Of a DNA stretch of 64,000 nt, positions 27,504 through 36,320 are shown piece by piece; positions within the stretch are counted from its first letter, which is position 1; every line of letters starts with the position of its first letter. Source of the DNA: Tumebacillus_A lipolyticus (GTDB lineage: Bacteria; Bacillota; Bacilli; Tumebacillales; Tumebacillaceae); the NCBI RefSeq assembly GCF_042682745.1, contig NZ_JBHUIO010000008.1, positions 270,977 to 334,976 on the forward strand, read 5' to 3'. A model generated the notes under the pieces. The model had not been told where the DNA came from. It ran no database searches and saw only the letters and a program-made list of their open reading frames with translations. The translations under genes and the position numbers were made by a program.

Positions 27504-27577
27504 AAAACTGACCGAAGAGTATAAATTTTAGCCTCATCGGTCAGTTTTATGAAAAAGAACCTGTCGCCAGGTTCTTT
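27504..27577 (-). terminator. Tandem terminators after rnpB
   Basis: First hairpin (27552-27577): stem AAAGAACCTG / CAGGTTCTTT with a tetraloop and a T run on the minus strand. Second (27504-27548): stem AAAACTGACCGA / TCGGTCAGTTTT, also ending in T. Confidence 0.8.
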
Positions 27578-27597
27578 GTACGCTTCGCTATGAGATG

Positions 27598-28012
27598 ACT
27601 CCGAAAAGTAAGCCTGTAAGCCGAGTTCTGTACTCCTGGTGCTGCAGACGGGAGTCACCCTCGCACTGTGGAGCGGCAATCATCTATCTAGGCGTGCTGT
27701 TGCCAACACGCTCAAGCAACCAACCCGAGTCCGCGCCGGGCCGACGCATCTGGACTCCTATCCGGTCTTGCTTCGGGTGGGGTTTACCTAGCCAGCATGT
27801 CTCCATGCTGCTGGTGCGCTCTTACCGCACCGTTGCATCCTTGCCCGCACCCCGAGCGGGGCCGCTGGCGGTTTCTTTCTGTGGCACTTTCCTTAGGATC
27901 GCTCCCACCGGCCGTTAGCCGGCACCCTTGCCCTGTGAAGCTCGGACTTTCCTCCCGTGCGGCCTTTCGACCTTGCACCGGCGACTGCCCAGCCTACTTT
28001 TCGGTTTTAGAC
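27598..28012 (-). ncRNA. rnpB: RNase P RNA, apparently A type
   Basis: About 415 bases; ends set by the P1 pairing CCGAAAAGTAGGC / GCTTACTTTTCGG. Read on the minus strand it has the P4 strand GGAGGAAAGTCCGAGC, AAAGTGCCACAGAAA, GGTGCGGTAAGAGCGCACC, AGATAGATGATTGCCGC and ACAGAACTCGGCTTACAGG. The segment GAAGCAAGACCGGATAGGAG...GACTCGGG with TTGCTTGAG matches P13/P14 of E. coli-type (A) RNase P RNA, elements that B-type Bacillus RNAs lack. It is the catalytic subunit that trims tRNA 5' leaders. A consensus promoter precedes it and two terminators follow. Confidence 0.95.
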
Positions 28013-28020
28013 AAAGCAAT

Positions 28021-28049
28021 ATTATACAGCAACGTCCACCACAATTCAA
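28021..28049 (-). promoter_or_regulatory. SigA-type promoter of rnpB
   Basis: -35 TTGAAT and -10 TATAAT with a 17-base spacer; the -10 ends 9 bases before the inferred RNA start. Confidence 0.8.
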
Positions 28050-28057
28050 GCTGTGAA

Positions 28058-28315
28058 TTATGGGTAGAGGGTGAACTTCCGCCCGCGCGGCAGGCTGCTC
28101 TTCTTGATCCGCTTGGACTGACAGAATCGGCATTCATACAGCACCTGTCGCTGCTCCTTGTCCTCCAGTAACTCCGTATACATCACTTTTTGCATGATCC
28201 GTCCGCAATCGGGGCATTTTGTGATCGTCAGCAACAGGTGAAACAGATAATAGGCGTACGAAAACGCCAGAATCACAACGATCAGTGCAATTGCGCTAAT
28301 GATCAGGTTCGTCAT
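28058..28315 (-). CDS. Small membrane protein with zinc-ribbon-like motif
   Basis: 85 residues. One N-terminal membrane helix (LIISAIALIVVILAFSYAY) is followed by CPDCG and, 27 residues later, CRFC, a likely four-Cys zinc ribbon, and a very basic tail. The ATG lies just after TGGGGGTG, which is part of a hairpin (28325-28348). Function unknown. It sits between yqfO and rnpB on the same strand. Confidence 0.7.
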   Translation of the reverse strand: MTNLIISAIALIVVILAFSYAYYLFHLLLTITKCPDCGRIMQKVMYTELLEDKEQRQVLYECRFCQSKRIKKSSLPRGRKFTLYP

Positions 28316-28324
28316 GCTCGTTCA

Positions 28325-28348
28325 CCCCCATACTCAATCGTATGGGGG
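28325..28348 (-). promoter_or_regulatory. Hairpin overlapping the ribosome-binding site
   Basis: Minus-strand stem CCCCCATAC / GTATGGGGG, perfect 9 bp with a 6-base loop. The 3' arm includes the GGGGG of the ribosome-binding site of the gene at 28058-28315, and the hairpin is 47 bases after the yqfO stop. It could act as a weak terminator, an mRNA end or a translational brake. Confidence 0.5.
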
Positions 28349-28394
28349 CGATATGCAAAAAAGACGTTGCGATCCTCCGATTTTCAGACGAGGC

Positions 28395-29525
28395 TTACAG
28401 AAACGTAAACGGCTCCGTGTTCGTCTCCGAGAGGATCACTTCCACCTCATACTCGCGCTCGCGAACTTTCGCTTCCAGATAGGCCTGTAGGCTGGGCAGA
28501 CAGATCTTTTCGGTGTTGTGACCAGGGTCGACCAGACAGATGCCATCTGCCAGCGCATCCTGTGCGTAATGGTAGCGAATGTCGCCGGTCACCAGCACGT
28601 CCGCCTTCTTGTTCAGCGCCGCCGGATAGAACTCCTCTCCCGATCCGCCGAGCACCGCCACCCGCCGCACGATGCGATCGTGTGGCCCGACGACGCGCGC
28701 CGCGGGAACGCCGAACTGAACTTTGACAAATTCGGCAAACTGCTTCAGCGTCATCTCCTGCACCAGATTGCCGACGCGGCCATGCCCGAGCTCTTCGCCC
28801 ATGATCTCCAGCGGATAGATGTCATACGCCACCTCTTCATACGGGTGGGCGGCCAGCATCGCCGCCACCACTTTGCCCTGATTGGCATCGCTGACGATCG
28901 TCTCGATCCGCACCTCTTCCACCTTTTCCAACACGCCTTGCTCGCCGATATACGGATCGGTGCCCGCCTGGGGCACGAACGTCCCGATTCCCTGCATGTT
29001 GAACGCGCAATGGCTGTAGTTGCCGATCCATCCAGCGCCCGCATCGCCGAGCGCCTTCAACACCTGCTCATGATGCGTGCTCGGGACAAACACGACCAGC
29101 TTTTTCAACCGCGTGTTGTGCACGCGGCTGAGCACTTCCACCTGTTCCAGATGCAGGCGGCTCGCCAAGATGTCGTTGATGCCCCCTTCTGCGATGTCGA
29201 GGTTGGTGTGCGCCACATACACCCCGATGTCGTGCTTGAGCAGCTTTTGCAGCTTGCGTCCGTAGGGCGTATCGGTGCGGACAGTCTGCACCGGCCTGAA
29301 GATCATCGCGTGGTGCGCGATGATCAGATCCACCCCTTTGGCGATCGCTTCATCGATCACCCCTTCATCGTTGCTGTCGAGCGAGAGCATCACTTTTTTC
29401 ACCGGGCGGTCGGGATCGCCCACCTGCAGACCGACTTTGTCCCACGACTCGGCAAGCGAAAGCGGCGCGAGCTCTTCGAGCGCCGCCACAACTTGCCGCA
29501 CCGTTGCCATCTTATGATCTGACAT
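28395..29525 (-). CDS. yqfO: Nif3-like dinuclear metal-centre protein YqfO
   Basis: 376 residues from the ATG at 29525, preceded by GGAGGTAC; it overlaps the end of trmK by 14 bases. The Nif3 metal ligands are recognisable: IIAHHAMIF near residue 65, AHTNLD near residue 105, and DPGHNTEK near the C-terminus. Between the two halves an inserted ferredoxin-like domain (LKKLVVFVPSTHHEQVLKAL onward) is present, as in YqfO. The family is annotated as GTP cyclohydrolase 1 type 2 homologue, but its true substrate is uncertain. Paired with trmK as in Bacillus. Confidence 0.9.
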   Translation of the reverse strand: MSDHKMATVRQVVAALEELAPLSLAESWDKVGLQVGDPDRPVKKVMLSLDSNDEGVIDEAIAKGVDLIIAHHAMIFRPVQTVRTDTPYGRKLQKLLKHDIGVYVAHTNLDIAEGGINDILASRLHLEQVEVLSRVHNTRLKKLVVFVPSTHHEQVLKALGDAGAGWIGNYSHCAFNMQGIGTFVPQAGTDPYIGEQGVLEKVEEVRIETIVSDANQGKVVAAMLAAHPYEEVAYDIYPLEIMGEELGHGRVGNLVQEMTLKQFAEFVKVQFGVPAARVVGPHDRIVRRVAVLGGSGEEFYPAALNKKADVLVTGDIRYHYAQDALADGICLVDPGHNTEKICLPSLQAYLEAKVREREYEVEVILSETNTEPFTFL

Positions 29526-30210
29526 GTGCCTGTACCTCCTCCAGTTGCTTGCGGCGCTGTTGCAGAGCGTCTCGCCGCGCCTGACCGCTCTCACCCCTCG
29601 CGTTCTCCAGCCCTTTGAGCGCCAAGGTGATCTTGGAGAGCTCATACTCCGCCCGCGCCAAGATCAGCGGATGTTTGCGCTGGAGCAACAGCGGACCGAA
29701 TTCGAGCGCCAGCGGATCGGCGAGCACCATCTCTCCCCGCTCGGCGACGACGATCTCATAGATCTTGTCATCTTCCTCCAGCATGTCCTCATCGACGATC
29801 TGCCACCCGTGTTCGATCAGCCATCGGCGCAGCGAGTCACCATCTCCCTGAGGGGAGAGAATCAGCCGAGCGACACCTTCCAGCTTGTCGATCCCGTTCG
29901 CCAAAATCTCGCGAATCGTTCCTCCGCCCATCCCCGATACGGTGATCGCGTCCACTTCCCCTGCTGTCAATACGGCCAAGCCGTTGCCGTGGCGCACCGA
30001 GATGCTCTCTTTCAACCCGTGGGAGCGCACATTGCGCTCCGCACCGAGAAACGGCCCTTCGTTCACTTCTCCTGCGATCGCCTGCACCGCGATCCCCCGC
30101 TGTACAAGGTAGATCGGCAAGTACGCATGATCGCTTCCAATATCTGCTACACGAACCCCAACTGGTACGAACGACGCGATTCGCGCCAATCGTTGCGAAA
30201 TGTTTATCAA
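29512..30210 (-). CDS. trmK: tRNA (adenine(22)-N1)-methyltransferase TrmK
   Basis: 232 residues starting at TTG, with a modest GGGTGATC upstream. The SAM-binding motif VRVADIGSDHAYLPIYL is near residue 20, the acidic GEVNEGP follows, and ITVSGMGGGTIREIL is the catalytic motif region; LILSPQGD follows. A helical C-terminal coiled coil (about 170-232) is typical. It methylates A22 in tRNA Ser/Tyr-type substrates. In Bacillus it lies close to sigA; here about 5 kb separates them. Confidence 0.92.
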   Translation of the reverse strand: MINISQRLARIASFVPVGVRVADIGSDHAYLPIYLVQRGIAVQAIAGEVNEGPFLGAERNVRSHGLKESISVRHGNGLAVLTAGEVDAITVSGMGGGTIREILANGIDKLEGVARLILSPQGDGDSLRRWLIEHGWQIVDEDMLEEDDKIYEIVVAERGEMVLADPLALEFGPLLLQRKHPLILARAEYELSKITLALKGLENARGESGQARRDALQQRRKQLEEVQAHVRS

Positions 30211-30312
30211 ATGAGATCACCCGTTATGTAAAATGTCAAAACGCAGTCCCACCTATTATATCCATCCCGTTTCATCCCTTGCAACCGATCTCTCGCCTGG
30301 GGAGCGGCGCTG

Positions 30313-31035
30313 TTACAAGGTGGCCAACAGCTGCGGTACTTCGCCAAGCGTTGCGACAGAGCGATCGTCGGGCAGCCCGATGATCGGCGCATCTTCAAAA
30401 ATCCAGATCCGCTGCATGCCAAGCTGATCGGCAGGCTCGATGTCGTGCGTGTAGGAGTCCCCGATCATCACCACATCCTCCGGACGACAGGCGGCCAGCT
30501 GCAGTGCATGCGCAAAATAGAGCGGCTCCGGCTTCGCATGACCGATCGACTGCGAAAAGACGAGGTGATCAAAATAGTCGAACAGCCCGTTCTCCTTCAG
30601 CTTCGCCACCTGCCCCTCCTCCACGCCGTTCGACAGGACGAGCAGTTTCATCCCCTGCTCTTTCGCCCAGCGCAACACTTCGTGCACGCCGGGCGCTGGG
30701 CGCCAATCGTCCGGGTGTGCGGCCAGCATCCGCGTAGAATGGTGCGCGGCAAGCTCTGCCGCCAGCGCTTTTGACAGGCCAAACTTCTGTAACTGCTCGT
30801 TCCAGATGTGCACTTTCACACCCTCGACGGGCAGATCGAGCTCCTTTTTCACCCATGCGCCCCACGAATGGTTGTTGATCGTGCGATAGGAAATCAGAAA
30901 GTCTGCCGCCGTTCCGAACGACAGCTCTGCAAACTGAGCTTGCAGCTCCTGCCAGGCGGTGACCAGATAGGCGCCGCTTCCCATCCCATGTCCGCCCAGC
31001 GTTCCATCCAGATCGAAAAAGATCGCTTTCATCAT
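30313..31035 (-). CDS. HAD-superfamily hydrolase
   Basis: 240 residues; ATG at 31035 close to GGGGAGGAG (an adjacent GTG or the next ATG are possible). Motif I FFDLDGTL, motif II LVLSNGV, motif III Lys in GHAKPEP, and motif IV MIGDSYTHDIEPADQLGM are all present, placing it in subfamily IA (YjjG/YfnB-like nucleotidase or phosphatase). The cap lies between residues about 17 and 105. Substrate unknown. Confidence 0.85.
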   Translation of the reverse strand: MMKAIFFDLDGTLGGHGMGSGAYLVTAWQELQAQFAELSFGTAADFLISYRTINNHSWGAWVKKELDLPVEGVKVHIWNEQLQKFGLSKALAAELAAHHSTRMLAAHPDDWRPAPGVHEVLRWAKEQGMKLLVLSNGVEEGQVAKLKENGLFDYFDHLVFSQSIGHAKPEPLYFAHALQLAACRPEDVVMIGDSYTHDIEPADQLGMQRIWIFEDAPIIGLPDDRSVATLGEVPQLLATL

Positions 31036-31091
31036 CACAGCTCCTCCCCAAAATGAAAGAGGCAGACTCTTCTCGCCTGCCTCCCCTGCGT

Positions 31092-32732
31092 TTAGATCGC
31101 GGAAAACGCTTCCTGCGCCATCTCGCGAAGCTTGAACTTCTGCACCTTCCCCGACGCGGTCATCGGATACCCTTCCACAAACTGAAAATAGCGCGGAATT
31201 TTAAAGCGCGAGATCCGATCCAGGCAATACGCTCGCAGCTCTTCTGCCGTCAGGGTCTCCCCTTCTTTTAGGATGACAAAGGCGCCCACCTCTTCGCCAT
31301 ACTTCGGGTCGGGCACGCCGACCACCTGCACGTCCAAAACCTTCGGATGCGCATATAAAAACTCTTCCACCTCGCGCGGATAGATGTTCTCTCCGCCGCG
31401 AATGATCATATCTTTCAGCCGTCCGGTCACGCGCAGGTTGCCCGCCTCATCCATCGTGCCGAGGTCGCCCGTGTGCAGCCACCCCTCTTCGTCGATCGCC
31501 GCCCGAGTAGCATCCGGATTCTTGTAGTAGCCTTTCATCACATGATAGCCCCGCGTGCAGACCTCGCCCTGCTCGCCACAAGCCACCGCTTCGTTCGTCC
31601 CCGGCACGACGAGCTTCACCTCCACGTTGGGCAAGGCGCGACCGACTGTGGTCACCCGCAGTTCGAGCGGGTCGGTCGTGCGAGTCATCGTGATCGCCGG
31701 CGATGATTCGGTCTGCCCATAGGTGATCGTGATCTCGCTCGCGCCCATCTTGCCGACCACCGCCCGCATCACCTCGATCGGACAAGGCGAGCCTGCCATG
31801 ATCCCGGTGCGCAGCGAGCTGAGATCATACTGTTCGAAGTCAGGGTGGTTCAGCTCGGCGATAAACATCGTCGGCACGCCATGCAGCGCCGTACAGCGCT
31901 CCGCCTGCACCGTCTCCAACACATCCTTGACATTAAACTCCACCACCGGCAGCATCGCCGCCCCCACCGTCACGCAGGCCATCGTGCCGAGCACACAGCC
32001 AAAGCAATGAAAGAACGGCACCGGAATGCACATGCGGTCGAGCTCGCTCAAGTTCATGCACTCGGCGATGTTGCGCCCGTTGTTGATGATGTTCAGATGG
32101 GTGAGCATCACCCCTTTGGGAAAGCCGGTCGTCCCCGACGTGTACTGCATGTTGATCACATCGTCTGGCTGCAATGTCGCCTGCCGCTCCTGCAGCTCCT
32201 GATCGGAGACGCTCTTGCCAAGCTCGATCACGTCAGACCAGTTGTACATGCCCGGATACTTTTTCGCTCCGAGGAAGATCACATTTTTCAGAAAGGGCAA
32301 TCGCTCCGACCGCAACTGTCCAGGCTCGCAGTCGCGAAGCTCCGGTACCAGCTCATACAGCATGTCGATATAGCTCGTCCCCTTAAACTCTTCCATTAAG
32401 AGAAGCGTTGTCGTATCCGACTGGCGAAGCAGATATTCCAGCTCGGACGTTCGATAGTTGGTGTTGACCGTCACCAGCACCGCGCCCATCTTGCCGGTCG
32501 CAAACTGGGTGATCAGCCATTCTGGATAGTTGGTCGACCAAGCGGCCACATGGTCGCCGCGCTGCACCCCGAGCTTGATCAGCCCTTTGGCCGCCTGTTG
32601 GCAGACCTGATTGAACGCAGAATATGAATAGCGCAATCCGCGGTCTCGATAGACCACCGCATCGCGCTCCGGAAATCGTCCAGCAATATCATCGAGAAGC
32701 TGTCCCACTGTGGTGTTTAAAAGCTCTGCCAT
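31092..32732 (-). CDS. Acyl-CoA synthetase, YngI-like
   Basis: 546 residues, close to Bacillus YngI. ANL adenylating enzyme: the P-loop YTSGTTGFPKG is at residues 197-207, ITYGQTESSP is the A5 motif, WLHTGDLGTMDE and GRLKDMIIRGGENIYP are the hinge motifs, and the C-terminal catalytic Lys is in SGKVQKF (about residue 529). It activates a fatty or branched acid via an acyl-AMP to acyl-CoA. The next gene upstream on the same strand is an acyl-CoA dehydrogenase of the YngJ type, the same pair as in the Bacillus yng cluster for branched-chain acid use. Confidence 0.88.
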   Translation of the reverse strand: MAELLNTTVGQLLDDIAGRFPERDAVVYRDRGLRYSYSAFNQVCQQAAKGLIKLGVQRGDHVAAWSTNYPEWLITQFATGKMGAVLVTVNTNYRTSELEYLLRQSDTTTLLLMEEFKGTSYIDMLYELVPELRDCEPGQLRSERLPFLKNVIFLGAKKYPGMYNWSDVIELGKSVSDQELQERQATLQPDDVINMQYTSGTTGFPKGVMLTHLNIINNGRNIAECMNLSELDRMCIPVPFFHCFGCVLGTMACVTVGAAMLPVVEFNVKDVLETVQAERCTALHGVPTMFIAELNHPDFEQYDLSSLRTGIMAGSPCPIEVMRAVVGKMGASEITITYGQTESSPAITMTRTTDPLELRVTTVGRALPNVEVKLVVPGTNEAVACGEQGEVCTRGYHVMKGYYKNPDATRAAIDEEGWLHTGDLGTMDEAGNLRVTGRLKDMIIRGGENIYPREVEEFLYAHPKVLDVQVVGVPDPKYGEEVGAFVILKEGETLTAEELRAYCLDRISRFKIPRYFQFVEGYPMTASGKVQKFKLREMAQEAFSAI

Positions 32733-32825
32733 GTCTAGTCTCCTCTTCTCTATTCAGATCGATCTTTTATTTATTCTGATTACAGACTGAAAATTCCTGC
32801 AAATAAAACTGGCAGTTTCGGGAAC

Positions 32826-32861
32826 AAAAAAAGGCCCTCCGGCCGAGTCGGTCGAAGGGTG
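32826..32861 (-). terminator. Terminator after the acyl-CoA dehydrogenase gene
   Basis: GC-rich hairpin with CCCTTCGACCGAC paired to GGCCGGAGGG-type arm, followed by seven T on the minus strand. It separates the dehydrogenase from the synthetase, so read-through or a second promoter would be needed for joint expression. Confidence 0.8.
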
Positions 32862-32941
32862 TTGGTCCTTATACGATCAAAGTTATCCTTGCAAATGGAT
32901 ATTTTGATTGCTGTTTGAAATTATATCTAAATTCGCTAAAC

Positions 32942-34081
32942 TTAGCAACCGATATGACGCGCGATGACGATGCGTTGGATCTCCGAGGTGCCCTCGCCGA
33001 TCTCCATCAGCTTCGCGTCGCGGAAGTAGCGCTCTACCGGATACTCTTTCATGTACCCATAGCCGCCGTGGATTTGGATCGCTTGGTCACAAGCGCGCAT
33101 GCAGATCTCCGAAGCGAACAGTTTGGCGATCGCCGCCTCTTTGCCGAACGGACGACCTTGATCTTTCAACCAAGCCGCTTTGTGTACAGCGGTGCGCGCA
33201 AGCTCGATGTTCATCGCCATGTCTGCCAGCTTGAACTGAATCGCTTGGAACTTCGAGATCGATTGGCCGAACTGTTTGCGATCTTTTGCATATTGCAAAG
33301 CGGCTTCATAAGCAGCTTGTGCGATCCCGACAGACAGCGCACCGATCGAGATACGGCCGCCGTCGAGCGTCTTCATGAACTGCATAAACCCTCTGTTGAC
33401 CTCGCCCAGCACGTTCTCTTTCGGTACGCGCACGTTGTCCATGATGATCTCCGCCGTGTTCGAACCTTTCAAGCCGAGCTTTTCGTATGGGGTCGCAGTG
33501 GAAAACCCTGGGGTATCTGTCGGAATGATGATCGCCGTGATCCCTTTCGAGCCGAGCGAACGATCGGTCACAGCGGTCACCACGCATACTTTCGCATAGG
33601 AAACGTTGGTGATAAAGCACTTGGAACCGTTTACAACCCATTCGTCACCATCAAGCACAGCGGTCGTCTGCGTGCCGGAAGCATCAGAACCAGCGTTGGG
33701 CTCGGTCAGACCGAATGCGCCGAGAATTTTACCTTCTGCCAGCGGCACCAGCCACTTCTGCTTCTGCTCTTCTGTACCGAATGCATCAAACGGGTTGCAG
33801 CCGAGCGAGACGGCAGCCGCGTAGGACAGACCGTGCGAACCGCAAGCGCGCCCCACCTCTTCGACTGCCAGCGCATAGGAGATCGTGTCCGCTCCCGCAC
33901 CGCCATACTCTTCTGAAATCGGCAAGCCCAAGAGACCGAGCTCCCCCATCTTCATAAAGGTGTCGAACGGGAACTCGCCCGTCTTGTCCACATGTTCTGC
34001 GTTCGGCTTGATCTCAGCTTCTGCGAAGTCGCGAACGGTGTTGCGAATCATCAACTGATCTTGGGTCAGATCAAAGTTCAT
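32942..34081 (-). CDS. Acyl-CoA dehydrogenase, YngJ-like
   Basis: 379 residues from the ATG at 34081, nine bases after GGAGG. Typical signatures: AFGLTEPNAGSDASGT (substrate/FAD site), QFGQSISKFQAIQF, the second signature QIHGGYGYMKEYPVERYFRDA (20 residues around the conserved Gly-Tyr-Gly) and IGEGTSEIQR with the catalytic Glu. Oxidises acyl-CoA to enoyl-CoA and passes electrons to ETF. A FadR-like palindrome lies 31 bases upstream of the start. Confidence 0.92.
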   Translation of the reverse strand: MNFDLTQDQLMIRNTVRDFAEAEIKPNAEHVDKTGEFPFDTFMKMGELGLLGLPISEEYGGAGADTISYALAVEEVGRACGSHGLSYAAAVSLGCNPFDAFGTEEQKQKWLVPLAEGKILGAFGLTEPNAGSDASGTQTTAVLDGDEWVVNGSKCFITNVSYAKVCVVTAVTDRSLGSKGITAIIIPTDTPGFSTATPYEKLGLKGSNTAEIIMDNVRVPKENVLGEVNRGFMQFMKTLDGGRISIGALSVGIAQAAYEAALQYAKDRKQFGQSISKFQAIQFKLADMAMNIELARTAVHKAAWLKDQGRPFGKEAAIAKLFASEICMRACDQAIQIHGGYGYMKEYPVERYFRDAKLMEIGEGTSEIQRIVIARHIGC

Positions 34082-34111
34082 CAAGGTCGCCCTCCTCTAT
34101 CGAAACAAAAA

Positions 34112-34129
34112 TGAGTGTACATTCATTCA
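34112..34129. promoter_or_regulatory. Candidate FadR operator
   Basis: TGAGTGTACATTCATTCA matches the Bacillus FadR consensus (TGAATGAMTANTCATTCA) at about 15 of 18 positions. It lies in the 5' region of an acyl-CoA dehydrogenase gene, where FadR repression lifted by long-chain acyl-CoA would be expected. Confidence 0.6.
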
Positions 34130-34179
34130 TCTTCGTTCATTATACACAACAGAGAAAGAAATCGGCAATACTTTTCGAC

Positions 34180-35049
34180 CTATTGCGACAGTTGTCCCGT
34201 CCACTTCTTCAAACCGGGGAGAAAGACGATGCCCAGCGTGATCAGCACGGCCAGCTTTAAGAAGACGAAGATTTGCACCAGCAGGTCCATCGTCAAACCG
34301 AACAGCAACGTCCGCAGGTCTGGCCCAAACAGGACGACCACCCCGAACAGCAGAAAGACGGGCGCCACGTACACGCGGTATCGTCCGAGCACAGCTGCCA
34401 AAAACAGCGAGAGGACGGCCGGCACGAAATAATAAAAATGTTGCACGCCATACGAACTGCCCCCGATGTTCATCACATCTTCCAAGAGCGTCGCGTACAG
34501 CAAAACCAGTCCAAGCGTGCCGATGCCCGCCACCAGCCGCGAGCGACCTATTCCCCCGGAGATCACCCAGAGCAGAAAGACGATCGCCATCGTGCCCATC
34601 ACCGCGCTTCGTTCTCCCAGAAATTGCCCTGTCGAGAGGTAATAATATCCAACACCCGCCACCATCAAAACGGCGACAAACAGCCACGTGGTGCGGGCGA
34701 GCAAGCTTTTGTTCCGCGAGCGGAAATACATGATGTACGGAAAAATCGTTCCCAGCAGAAGGACAGCAATTTGCATTGGCTCGGGAAACAAGGTAAAATT
34801 AAGAGCAAAGATCAGGAACAGGAGCAACCCGACGATCACGAGCAGGATTTTTCCGAGGATGCCGTTGTTCAAGCTGGTTCTCCAAGTTGACTTTGACGAG
34901 GATTCCTTCCCCGTTCTTTGGTCATGCGAAAAGGATTCACCTTCCGCGTATAGGTTCAGCAAAAAGTCGCAATATTCGGTCGGTACCAATTTGCTCTCTT
35001 TCCACTTTTTGATCTCTTGGATCATCATTTTCTTCTGTTCTTGATTCAT
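34180..35049 (-). CDS. Polytopic membrane protein, unknown
   Basis: 289 residues from the ATG at 35049 with GGGAGG eight bases upstream. A cytoplasmic N-terminal segment (about 65 residues, QKKMMIQEIKKWKESKLVP, then EYCDFLLNLYAEG) resembles the start of DUF2157-type membrane proteins; eight or more hydrophobic helices follow. No enzymatic motif is visible. Stands alone between yngJ and sigA. Confidence 0.7.
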   Translation of the reverse strand: MNQEQKKMMIQEIKKWKESKLVPTEYCDFLLNLYAEGESFSHDQRTGKESSSKSTWRTSLNNGILGKILLVIVGLLLFLIFALNFTLFPEPMQIAVLLLGTIFPYIMYFRSRNKSLLARTTWLFVAVLMVAGVGYYYLSTGQFLGERSAVMGTMAIVFLLWVISGGIGRSRLVAGIGTLGLVLLYATLLEDVMNIGGSSYGVQHFYYFVPAVLSLFLAAVLGRYRVYVAPVFLLFGVVVLFGPDLRTLLFGLTMDLLVQIFVFLKLAVLITLGIVFLPGLKKWTGQLSQ

Positions 35050-35074
35050 CTGTTCGCCTCCCGGAAAATCGCAT

Positions 35075-35107
35075 AAAAAAGCACTCACCTATTGAGAAGT
35101 GAGTGCT
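35075..35107 (-). terminator. Terminator of the dnaG-sigA operon
   Basis: 8-bp stem GCACTCAC / GTGAGTGC with a 10-base loop and six T on the minus strand, 24 bases past the sigA stop. Confidence 0.9.
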
Positions 35108-35130
35108 GCGAGGGTTCGAAGGAATCGGCT

Positions 35131-36282
35131 CTATTCAAGAAAGTCTTTGAGTCGCTTAGAGCGGCTCGGGTGACGGAGTTTGCGCAACGCTTTCGCCTCG
35201 ATCTGGCGAATCCGTTCGCGGGTGACTCCAAACACTTTTCCGACCTCTTCGAGCGTGCGGGTACGGCCATCATCAAGACCGAAACGCAGGCGGAGCACGT
35301 TCTCTTCACGTTCTGTCAGCGTATCCAGCACATCTTCCAGTTGCTCTTTTAGCAATTCATAAGCGGCCGCATCTGCCGGTGCGAGCGCGTCTTGGTCTTC
35401 GATAAAGTCGCCGAGATGCGAATCATCCTCTTCGCCGATCGGCGTTTCGAGCGAGACCGGCTCTTGGGCGATCTTTAAGATCTCACGGACTTTGTCTGGA
35501 CTCATATCCATCTCCGCTGCGATCTCCTCTGCGGTAGGTTCGCGACCGAGCTCTTGCAGAAGCTGACGAGAGATGCGGATCAGTTTGTTAATCGTCTCCA
35601 CCATGTGAACTGGAATCCGGATCGTTCTGGCCTGATCTGCGATTGCGCGCGTGATCGCTTGGCGAATCCACCAGGTTGCATACGTAGAAAATTTAAACCC
35701 TTTTTGATAATCGAATTTCTCAACAGCCTTGATCAGACCCATATTCCCCTCTTGAATCAGATCAAGGAAAAGCATGCCGCGTCCAACATAGCGTTTCGCG
35801 ATCGAAACGACCAGTCGCAAGTTGGCTTCCGCTAGGCGGCGCTTCGCCTCTTCATCCCCATTTTCGATGCGGAGCGCCAGTTCGATCTCCTCTTCTGCCG
35901 AAAGCAGCGGCACACGGCCGATCTCTTTCAGATACATGCGAACCGGGTCGTTGATCTTGATGCCCGGTGGTACGCTCAGATCTTCGATGTCGAACTCCTC
36001 TTCGTCATCAAGATCCTTCGGCCCATCTTCATCGTCGTCATCATCATCGTCATCGGCGAACGCCGGCTCATCATCCGCTTCGTTGATCACCTCGACCCCT
36101 TGTTCCGAGAGGTGATCAAAAAATTCATCGATCTGATCCGAGTCCTGATCAAAAGCGGAAAGTTTGTCCATGATCTCACTGTAGGTGATCACGCCGCGCT
36201 TTTTTCCGATTTCGACGAGCATCTGTTTCACTTCTTCAAGAGACATCTGTTGAGTATCTGTGTCCTTCACCTTTTTCACCAT
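35131..36282 (-). CDS. sigA: RNA polymerase primary sigma factor SigA
   Basis: 383 residues; ATG after AAGGAGGGG. Region 1.1 at the N-terminus is followed by a run of about nine Asp residues (around residue 78) before region 1.2. Region 2 contains NLRLVVSIAKRYVGRGMLFL and the -10 recognition helix YATWWIRQAITRAIADQART; region 4.2 ends TLEEVGKVFGVTRERIRQIE. This is the housekeeping sigma factor. It follows dnaG by 38 bases, as in the Bacillus macromolecular synthesis operon. Confidence 0.97.
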   Translation of the reverse strand: MVKKVKDTDTQQMSLEEVKQMLVEIGKKRGVITYSEIMDKLSAFDQDSDQIDEFFDHLSEQGVEVINEADDEPAFADDDDDDDDEDGPKDLDDEEEFDIEDLSVPPGIKINDPVRMYLKEIGRVPLLSAEEEIELALRIENGDEEAKRRLAEANLRLVVSIAKRYVGRGMLFLDLIQEGNMGLIKAVEKFDYQKGFKFSTYATWWIRQAITRAIADQARTIRIPVHMVETINKLIRISRQLLQELGREPTAEEIAAEMDMSPDKVREILKIAQEPVSLETPIGEEDDSHLGDFIEDQDALAPADAAAYELLKEQLEDVLDTLTEREENVLRLRFGLDDGRTRTLEEVGKVFGVTRERIRQIEAKALRKLRHPSRSKRLKDFLE

Positions 36283-36320
36283 CCCGACCCCTCCTTCCCT
36301 AAGGAGTAGTTAACAAACGT

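Noticed and set aside
27797..28171. Open frames over the RNase P RNA
   Set aside because: The region is fully explained by rnpB; no coding signals.
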